A stretch of DNA of 6,558 nucleotides, from positions 1 to 6,558 of the forward strand of contig CAYHBN010000077.1 in NCBI GenBank assembly GCA_964354865.1. Direction: 5' to 3'. Of the stretch, positions 1 to 5,358 are shown one piece after another; positions within the stretch are counted from its first letter, which is position 1; every line of letters starts with the position of its first letter. The notes below the pieces were generated by a model. The model was not told where the DNA came from and searched no databases. It saw only the letters and a list, made by a program, of their open reading frames with translations. Origin of the DNA: JAHFJU01 sp964354865. Lineage in GTDB: Bacteria > Patescibacteriota > Gracilibacteria > UBA1369 > UM-FILTER-53-11. Made by a program: the position numbers and the translations under genes.

Positions 1-1310
1 CGAAAGGTATTGCAATTTCGCTCGTCGATATGCGCACAAATGAGCGATATCGATTTTACTTTGAAGGAGGCATTTCGTCGTATGTTTATCACCTTGATAA
101 AAATAAAGAAGCTATCTCTCGTGTTATTTCTACCGAGAAAGATGTTCCAGAGGGAAAAGTCGAAATAGCACTTCAGTATACGCAAGCATTTCAAGAAAAC
201 ATTTTTACCTTTGCAAATAACATTCATACCCCAGAAGGAGGTATGCATTTGACGGGTTTCAAAGCTGCTTTGACTCGAACAATTAATGCATATGCACGTA
301 AAGGTGGTTTGCTTAAAGAAAAAGACGAAAATCTTACTGCAGATGATGTTCGTGAAGGATTAACCGCAATTATTTCTGTTAAGTTGGCCGATCCTCAATT
401 TGAAGGACAGACAAAGAGCAAGCTCGGTAATCCTGAAATGAGAACTGCTGTTGAGGCTGTTTTCAATGACTTTTTCCAGCAATATCTTGAAGAAAATCCA
501 AAAGATGCACAAGGAATTATTGGTAAGTGTGCACTCGCTGCACGCGCTCGCCTTGCGGCTCGCGCTGCTCGTGACTCGGTCATTCGTAAAGGCGCCCTCG
601 AAGGCATGACGTTGCCGGGTAAGTTGGCTGACTGTTCATCTCGAGATCCAAAACAATGTGAACTCTACATCGTTGAGGGAGACTCTGCTGGAGGTAGTGC
701 AAAACAGGGCCGCAATCGTGATTATCAAGCAGTTTTGCCACTTCGTGGAAAAATCTTGAACGTCGAACAAGCTCGTCTTGATCGAATTATTGCTAACAAC
801 GAAATTAAATCTTTGATTATTGCTATGGGTGTTGGTGTCGGCGAAACCTTCGACATTCAACGTCTTCGTTATGAAAGAATTGTTATCATGACAGATGCCG
901 ATGTCGATGGTGCTCATATTCGAACGCTCCTTTTGACACTTTTCTACCGCTACTTCAAGTCGCTTATTGAGAAGGGGCACATTATGATTGCGCAACCTCC
1001 TCTTTATAAATTGAATTTTGGTAAGAAGGCTTTCTACGCCTATACCGACGAAGATAAGGAACGTATTATGAAAACTGAATTTTCAGGCGATAAAGTAAAC
1101 ATTCAGCGTTACAAAGGTTTGGGAGAAATGAATCCGGAACAATTGTGGGAAACAACTATGGATCCCGCTACTAGAAAAATGCTTAAAGTAACCATTACTG
1201 ATGCCGAGGCAGCAGACTCAATCTTCGATACTTTGATGGGTTCAGAAGTAGCTCCGCGTAAAAAATTCATTCAAACTCATGCAAAACGGGTAAAAAACCT
1301 TGATATTTAA
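1..1310 (+). CDS. gyrB: DNA gyrase subunit B, C-terminal part (5' end outside window)
   Basis: GyrB is the ATPase/TOPRIM subunit of DNA gyrase (GyrA2GyrB2), which introduces negative supercoils in the cytoplasm. The reading frame is open from base 3 and gives 435 visible residues. The first Met (base 30) is internal, because the preceding residues KGIAISLVD match the end of the GHKL ATPase domain, so roughly 200 N-terminal residues are missing. Visible in order: the transducer domain, with QTKSKLGNPEMR near residue 136; the TOPRIM domain, with EGDSAGG at 225-231 (catalytic Glu), PLRGKILNV at 246-254 and the metal-binding DADVD at 298-302; and the C-terminal tail ending in NLDI. The large insertion found after TOPRIM in E. 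coli GyrB is absent. The NLDI ending and QTKxKLG motif favour GyrB over ParE. It ends with TAA, 52 nt before the bS21-like gene. All key TOPRIM residues are intact. Confidence 0.96.
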   Translation, partial: KGIAISLVDMRTNERYRFYFEGGISSYVYHLDKNKEAISRVISTEKDVPEGKVEIALQYTQAFQENIFTFANNIHTPEGGMHLTGFKAALTRTINAYARKGGLLKEKDENLTADDVREGLTAIISVKLADPQFEGQTKSKLGNPEMRTAVEAVFNDFFQQYLEENPKDAQGIIGKCALAARARLAARAARDSVIRKGALEGMTLPGKLADCSSRDPKQCELYIVEGDSAGGSAKQGRNRDYQAVLPLRGKILNVEQARLDRIIANNEIKSLIIAMGVGVGETFDIQRLRYERIVIMTDADVDGAHIRTLLLTLFYRYFKSLIEKGHIMIAQPPLYKLNFGKKAFYAYTDEDKERIMKTEFSGDKVNIQRYKGLGEMNPEQLWETTMDPATRKMLKVTITDAEAADSIFDTLMGSEVAPRKKFIQTHAKRVKNLDI

Positions 1311-1362
1311 TCCCCACGATGGTAAAAGATATGAGCTTTCAGCTCTAAATAACGATATTTCT

Positions 1363-1566
1363 ATGATCAAACTTACAAAACTTCCTAAAGAATCGAACGA
1401 GAAGCTCATGTCTCGCTTTCAGAAAAAACTCACTGGTAGCCGCATTATTACCATGAAAAAGGAGCGAACATACTTTAAGAAAACAACCAAGAAGAGACTT
1501 GTTAGAGCAAGCGCTATCGTTCGTGATAACTTCAGAGCTGAGAAAGCAAAGAAGAAATATATGTAG
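1363..1566 (+). CDS. rpsU: bS21-like small ribosomal protein
   Basis: This 67-aa protein is very rich in Lys and Arg. The pattern matches bacterial ribosomal protein S21: an ES pair at residues 10-11, then LMSRFQKKL (15-23), a short Gly-Ser turn, a basic block (KKERTYFKK, 32-40), KKR (43-45) and a charged helical tail. S21 sits on the 30S platform near the anti-Shine-Dalgarno region and aids initiation. The length fits the family (about 55-75 aa). I chose ATG 1363; a TTG at 1300 in the same frame would overlap gyrB by 11 nt and add 21 residues that do not look like S21. No Shine-Dalgarno sequence is visible. It lies between gyrB and a strong terminator. The family call rests on motif resemblance only; a different small basic RNA-binding protein is the alternative. 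Confidence 0.68.
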   Translation: MIKLTKLPKESNEKLMSRFQKKLTGSRIITMKKERTYFKKTTKKRLVRASAIVRDNFRAEKAKKKYM

Positions 1567-1570
1567 TAGA

Positions 1571-1638
1571 GGGCGCGCAAGCGCACTCCACGTTGCCAAA
1601 TTGATTCTTAGAGTGCATCCTACGGGTGCACTTTTTTT
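1571..1638 (+). promoter_or_regulatory. Possible attenuator-like region ahead of prmC
   Basis: Three pairings are possible in the short RNA between the bS21-like gene and prmC. First, 1571-1577 can pair with 1582-1588, imperfectly, with one C-A mismatch and one G-U. Second, GCACTC at 1583-1588 is an exact reverse complement of GAGTGC at 1611-1616. Third, 1612-1620 pairs with 1624-1632 to form the terminator. The second pairing would destroy both others, which is the logic of an attenuator. It has only 6 bp and a 22-nt loop, so the terminator should win by default. No known riboswitch or leader peptide is recognised. Regulation is inference. Confidence 0.25.
1612..1638 (+). terminator. Intrinsic terminator after the bS21-like gene, touching the prmC start
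   Basis: The hairpin arms are AGTGCATCC (1612-1620) and GGGTGCACT (1624-1632), giving 9 bp with one G-U pair and a 3-nt loop, or 8 bp with a 5-nt loop. A run of seven T residues (1632-1638) follows. This is a textbook rho-independent terminator for the gyrB/bS21 transcript. The T-run ends directly before the ATG of prmC at 1639, so prmC has no separate leader if transcribed from upstream. Confidence 0.85.
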
Positions 1639-2502
1639 ATGACTATCAAAGAACTACGCGAATGGGCGACCATCTCTATGGAGTTGCCGTTGAGTGATAC
1701 CCTTATGCTTTTATCTCATGTTCTTAGTGTAAGAAAAGAGGAGTTATTCAATGATTCGGTCATCGTACCGCAACATACTGTCTCGTCTTTTCAATCGCTC
1801 GTCGAAAAAAGGCTTTCGGGGATTCCCATGGCGTATTTGCGAAATAAAAAGGAATTTTACGGTGCTCAGTTTTATGTCGATGAGCGGGTGTTAATTCCAC
1901 GTCCCGAGACAGAGCTCATTATTGATACGGTCTTGGATATTCTTAAGAGTGATCCTTTACATGAGAACTCTGAAACTTTTTTAATTGCTGATATTGGTAC
2001 TGGGTCAGGCGCTTTAGCGCTTACACTCGCTCGAGTTTTACCTGCTGCTACTATTCATGCCGTTGATGTTTCGAGTGATGCGCTTGCCGTGGCGCAAAAA
2101 AACCGTGCGAGCCATGGCCTCGATATACGTGTTCAATTTCATTTAGGTGACCTTTTAAATCCTTTTATCACTACATCAATTGCTCCCGATATTATTGTGG
2201 CGAATCTACCCTACATTGCCATGAACGATGTTGAAAATGTTGAACCAGAGGTTCATGCTCATGAGCCCCATGTTGCTTTGTATAGCGGACAGAACGGGCT
2301 TGAACATTACGGACGAATGCTTCAACAGCTTGAGCAATTGCCGCGGTTACCGAAATACATTTTGGGCGAATTTGGAGCCGGTCAGGTTGAGGCGCTCAAA
2401 ATCCTCATTAAAAATTCTAAGGTTCCTCATACTGCTAACCTTACTATTCACAATGATCTGGCTGGTATTCCGAGGGTTTTTCTTATATCCTTACCGCGTT
2501 AA
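1639..2502 (+). CDS. prmC: Peptide chain release factor N5-glutamine methyltransferase
   Basis: PrmC (HemK family) uses S-adenosylmethionine to methylate the side-chain amide of the GGQ glutamine in release factors RF1/RF2, which speeds peptide release on the ribosome. The 287-aa length is normal. The N-terminal helical domain starts MTIKELREWA, typical of the family and the reason for choosing ATG 1639 although no ribosome-binding site precedes it. Next come the conserved IPRPETE (86-92), SAM-binding motif I DIGTGSG (118-124), an acidic residue after the second strand (D143), and the catalytic loop NLPY (189-192). The family norm for the loop is NPPY, so the first Pro is replaced by Leu. The end DLAGIPRVFLI is also typical. 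It lies 6 nt upstream of prfA, its substrate gene, so the two are surely co-transcribed. Transcription into prmC must pass the terminator just upstream or start at a promoter I cannot identify. Confidence 0.95.
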   Translation: MTIKELREWATISMELPLSDTLMLLSHVLSVRKEELFNDSVIVPQHTVSSFQSLVEKRLSGIPMAYLRNKKEFYGAQFYVDERVLIPRPETELIIDTVLDILKSDPLHENSETFLIADIGTGSGALALTLARVLPAATIHAVDVSSDALAVAQKNRASHGLDIRVQFHLGDLLNPFITTSIAPDIIVANLPYIAMNDVENVEPEVHAHEPHVALYSGQNGLEHYGRMLQQLEQLPRLPKYILGEFGAGQVEALKILIKNSKVPHTANLTIHNDLAGIPRVFLISLPR

Positions 2503-2508
2503 TTTTAT

Positions 2509-3573
2509 ATGCACGAAAAACTTGAAAAATTAGATGCGGAGTACGAGGCGGTTTTGGTAAAAATGGGCGACCCCGCTGTTATTGGAAATCAGAACGAATC
2601 TAAAAAATACGGCATTAGAAAACGCGAGTTAGAAAAGGCGGTTATGCTTTTTCGAGATTTGAAAAAATATGAAAAGCAGTTAGCAGAGGCAAAAGAGCTT
2701 ATGGTTGACCCCGACATGAGAGAACTTGCTCAAGCCGATTACGACAACGCAAAGGAACAAATTCCTCTTATTGAAGAAAAGTTAAAGGTTGAACTTTTGC
2801 CTAAAGATCCCGATGATTTTAAGGATTGTATCGTCGAAATTCGTGCAGGTGCGGGTGGCGAAGAGGCTGCACTTTTTGGTGGTGAATTGAGTCGCATGTA
2901 TATGAAATATGCCGCTTCTCGACGCTGGAAAACTGAATTAATAAGTCAGAGTGATGCCGATGCCGGTGGTATTAAAGAAATAATTTTTGCGGTAAAAGGC
3001 GACGGTGCTTACGGTAGGCTTAAATATGAAAGTGGTGTTCATCGTGTTCAAAGAATTCCCTCAACTGAAGCAAAGGGTCGTGTTCATACTTCAACTATTA
3101 CCGTCGCAATCATGCCCGAGGTTGAAGAAGTCGATATCGTTATTCGAACTGAAGATTTGCGCGTCGATACCTTTAGAGCGGGTGGCGCAGGTGGTCAGCA
3201 CGTGAATAAGACAGAATCTGCGATTCGTATAACCCACATGCCATCGGGTATCGTCGTCGGTTGTCAGGATGAACGATCACAGTTGCAAAATCGATTGAAA
3301 GCCATGGAGCTATTGCGTTCACGTTTGTATATGCACCAAAAGGAACAGATAGATAAAGATCGTCGAGATAATCGTTTGGCTCAGATTGGTAGTGGTGACC
3401 GTTCAGAGAAAATCCGAACGTACAATTTTCCTCAAGATCGAGTCACTGATCATCGAATTCACCAAAATTTCAGCAATTTACCTGCCATAATGGAGGGCGA
3501 GATTGAAGATATGCTCGAGACCTTAATTATGGAGGACCAAGCGCGGTTACTCTCGTCGACGGGCGATGAATAG
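2509..3573 (+). CDS. prfA: Peptide chain release factor 1
   Basis: RF1 recognises UAA and UAG in the ribosomal A site and triggers hydrolysis of peptidyl-tRNA. The 354 residues are close to the usual 355-360. Visible in order: an N-terminal helical, coiled-coil-like domain (1-100); RAGAGGEEAALF starting at R112; the stop-codon recognition loop RIPSTEAKGRVHTS, with the tripeptide PST at 184-186; and the catalytic GGQ at 228-230 within RAGGAGGQHVNKTESA. The P-x-T form of the tripeptide identifies RF1, since RF2 has SPF there. The GGQ glutamine is the target of PrmC, encoded directly upstream. ATG 2509 is the only sensible start; it follows the prmC stop by 6 nt and has an AT-rich, Shine-Dalgarno-free upstream region. 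The stop is TAG. No clear intrinsic terminator follows before the next promoter. Confidence 0.97.
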   Translation: MHEKLEKLDAEYEAVLVKMGDPAVIGNQNESKKYGIRKRELEKAVMLFRDLKKYEKQLAEAKELMVDPDMRELAQADYDNAKEQIPLIEEKLKVELLPKDPDDFKDCIVEIRAGAGGEEAALFGGELSRMYMKYAASRRWKTELISQSDADAGGIKEIIFAVKGDGAYGRLKYESGVHRVQRIPSTEAKGRVHTSTITVAIMPEVEEVDIVIRTEDLRVDTFRAGGAGGQHVNKTESAIRITHMPSGIVVGCQDERSQLQNRLKAMELLRSRLYMHQKEQIDKDRRDNRLAQIGSGDRSEKIRTYNFPQDRVTDHRIHQNFSNLPAIMEGEIEDMLETLIMEDQARLLSSTGDE

Positions 3574-3591
3574 GCAATCTGAATTGTACTG

Positions 3592-3621
3592 TTAACGAAA
3601 AGGGCTGTTTTGTGGTATAAT
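3592..3621 (+). promoter_or_regulatory. Sigma-70-type extended -10 promoter for the 485-aa gene
   Basis: A perfect -10 hexamer TATAAT (3616-3621) is preceded by TGG (3613-3615), giving the extended form TGnTATAAT. A partial -35, TTAACG (3592-3597, 4 of 6 to consensus), lies 18 nt upstream. Transcription would start near 3627-3629, leaving a short A-rich leader of about 19 nt before ATG 3647. The ATG at 3620 falls inside the -10 element and cannot be the start on this transcript. The site lies in the 73-nt gap after prfA and separates the translation-termination pair from the downstream unknown genes. Confidence 0.72.
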
Positions 3622-3646
3622 GGTAAGAACAAAAAACAAAATAAAT

Positions 3647-5104
3647 ATGGCGATTACTCATCTAGGGTTTGATCTCGATTTTGGTGCAAAGCAGGTTTCA
3701 TTCCCACTTCGATTACGAGGAATTCCTCAAATTCCGCAAGGGGCGGTTTTGTATATGGGAGTTACTTCAAATGGGAATACTCAATTATTCCCCGTTAACA
3801 TGTCAACTGGGCAGCCTGTTGTTGATGTTACTGCTAGTGAAGGTGAAGCAGTGCAGACTACTCTCGGATATTCTGTGAATGGAACTCAGGTACAATGGAT
3901 ACCAAATTCTTCAAGAACTATTCAGGTGCCTGTGCAAAATGCGCAACAAGGAATTCCGCAACCACAAATTCCACAGCCAGTCATTCCTCAGCCGCAAGTT
4001 CAAGGACAGCCTGGGGTAATGCCACCTCCATTATTGGGGCCAAATGTATTACCACCTGCGCCTAATGTACCTGGGCAGCAGCCAGGATTGGCTAATCCTA
4101 CTAATGCTCTGAGTCAGCAAATCCGTGGTCCGATTTTATCGATTCTCGATGCGGTTAAAAAACCAGAAAAGGCTGGTGGATTGGGCGCACTCTTAGAAAT
4201 GCTCGAAAATCGATTACGTCAACATGCCGAGGCTAATTCAATTCCTCCCGGAAGCAGAGATTTTAGTGCTGCAGTCACACAAGAGCTTCATACATTGATT
4301 TTGGCAGATGCTGGTGTTGCAAAAGAAATTAAACAAAGACTTACGGCAAGTGGTGTTCCACGATCTCTTAGAGATTTGCAAAAAGAATTAATACTCGGTG
4401 GCAAAGCATTTCGAACGGATGTTTTGGCCTTATTAACTGCAAACAATGAGGCGCGAAAACTTTTCGGGATTTCCCGAGCAAAAAAGTTAAACGTCGATGC
4501 GCCATTTTCTAATCCTGAACATAATAGACTTTTTGATGTCGCATGTTCATCACACGATCTTGGGGCATTGTCTAAAAAACTAAATTCTATTATAGGAGAT
4601 ATCGCACGCTTGCCTGAGCGTGATACTACACAGCAGAAAGTCCAAAATGATTTACGTGAGTCTGTTATGAAACGTTTGTCTCCTGAAGAAAGTGAGACTG
4701 TTGCAAAGTGGAAGCCTCGTCTTATTAATCAAGCATTGCAAGTATTGGGTTATGGTGCTCTGTATGCCGGAGCGTGGTGGACTGGTGCCGCCGTATTACT
4801 TGGTCGTCCATTATTAGAATCAGTATCAGGTTTAACCGCGAAAGACATAAAAATTGCAGTTAAAGAAAGAAAAATTCTACCAATTCTTGAAGCTCTTTGG
4901 AAAAATAATATAGTGTGCAGACGTGCATATAGTACTGCAACAATCGGTGAAGACTTGAAAGAAGCAGGCTCAAATATTTTGAGAAAAGTTACTCCACTCT
5001 ATGGCCCACTTGCTCATGATGAAGATGGCACTATTGCTGAATCTACAAAGCCAACCGAGGCTCTCGCTTTTATTCGCACCGCATGCCAACAGGCTGCTGC
5101 ATAA
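3647..5104 (+). CDS. Hypothetical protein with Pro/Gln-rich linker and one hydrophobic segment (485 aa)
   Basis: I do not recognise a family. From ATG 3647 the protein has 485 residues. Residues 1-93 form an N-terminal region with short beta-like stretches and no signal peptide (it begins MAITHLGFDLDFGAKQ). Residues 94-152 are a low-complexity Pro/Gln/Val linker with three tandem IPQPx pentapeptides at 103-117. Residues 154-350 are charged and probably helical, with many Leu, Arg, Glu and Lys. Residues 361-396 contain a hydrophobic stretch (LGYGALYAGAWWTGAAVLL) that could be one membrane segment or a buried hairpin. Residues 397-485 are a mixed-charge tail ending QQAAA. The start was chosen because the upstream in-frame ATG at 3620 lies in the promoter. 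It is probably co-transcribed with the 77-aa gene 10 nt downstream. A large, possibly membrane-associated or scaffold protein is a guess from composition only. Confidence 0.85.
   Translation: MAITHLGFDLDFGAKQVSFPLRLRGIPQIPQGAVLYMGVTSNGNTQLFPVNMSTGQPVVDVTASEGEAVQTTLGYSVNGTQVQWIPNSSRTIQVPVQNAQQGIPQPQIPQPVIPQPQVQGQPGVMPPPLLGPNVLPPAPNVPGQQPGLANPTNALSQQIRGPILSILDAVKKPEKAGGLGALLEMLENRLRQHAEANSIPPGSRDFSAAVTQELHTLILADAGVAKEIKQRLTASGVPRSLRDLQKELILGGKAFRTDVLALLTANNEARKLFGISRAKKLNVDAPFSNPEHNRLFDVACSSHDLGALSKKLNSIIGDIARLPERDTTQQKVQNDLRESVMKRLSPEESETVAKWKPRLINQALQVLGYGALYAGAWWTGAAVLLGRPLLESVSGLTAKDIKIAVKERKILPILEALWKNNIVCRRAYSTATIGEDLKEAGSNILRKVTPLYGPLAHDEDGTIAESTKPTEALAFIRTACQQAAA
3953..3997 (+). repeat. 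Three tandem IPQPx pentapeptide units in the linker
   Basis: Residues 103-117 of the 485-aa protein read IPQPQ, IPQPV, IPQPQ. The three 15-nt units differ at synonymous sites (for example attccgcaa versus attccacag), so they are not a recent perfect DNA duplication. Such Pro/Gln repeats usually form an extended, flexible linker between folded domains. Confidence 0.8.
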
Positions 5105-5114
5105 TTAACTATAT

Positions 5115-5348
5115 ATGGATATCAACGAAATATTATTGCTTGATCCCGTCAATCGTGAACTGATTTCATTGCTTGCTGCATCAAATAATCACGATGCAGA
5201 AAAACAGCTTTGGGTAACGCTTATACCCGTTATGACGAAAGAAGAAAAACTTCAACTAAAAGCAAGTTTAGAGCGTCAGATTCAAAGTGATATTGACTAC
5301 GATGAGCGCGTTTTGAAAACATTTATCAAAAAGATGGCGACGGTATAG
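5115..5348 (+). CDS. Small hypothetical protein (77 aa)
   Basis: No family is recognised. The protein starts MDINEILLLDPVNREL and is predicted by eye to be mostly alpha-helical, with mixed charge, no signal peptide and no membrane segment. A central segment VMTKEEKLQLKASLERQI looks like an amphipathic helix. There is no Cys and no obvious metal or nucleotide motif. It begins 10 nt after the stop of the 485-aa gene, so the two are likely one transcript and may work together. The ATG at 5115 has no Shine-Dalgarno sequence but has the same AT-rich upstream context (actatat) as other starts here. The stop TAG lies 10 nt from the end of the convergent nadB. That it is a real gene is supported by operon-like spacing and by the absence of a competing frame; the function is unknown. 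Confidence 0.7.
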   Translation: MDINEILLLDPVNRELISLLAASNNHDAEKQLWVTLIPVMTKEEKLQLKASLERQIQSDIDYDERVLKTFIKKMATV

Positions 5349-5358
5349 TTTTCAGTTT

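Noticed and set aside
636..995. Open frame antisense to gyrB
   Set aside because: It is opposite the conserved TOPRIM coding region, has no recognisable motif, and is explained by gyrB codon structure.
1300..1362. TTG start for the bS21-like gene, overlapping gyrB
   Set aside because: The extra 21 residues do not resemble S21, and the ATG at 1363 gives a normal family length.
2228..2533. Open frame overlapping the end of prmC in another phase
   Set aside because: It is covered by clear PrmC coding sequence and runs into prfA; there is no start context or family signal.
3620..3646. Upstream ATG extending the 485-aa protein by nine residues
   Set aside because: It lies inside a perfect extended -10 element, so it would be upstream of the transcription start.
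4464..4477. Hairpin TCGGG-ATTT-CCCGA in the 485-aa gene
   Set aside because: Only 5 bp, inside coding sequence and with no T-run on the coding strand; likely chance.
4605..4624. Hairpin CACGCT/AGCGTG in the 485-aa gene
   Set aside because: 6 bp with no T-run and within coding sequence; no supporting context.
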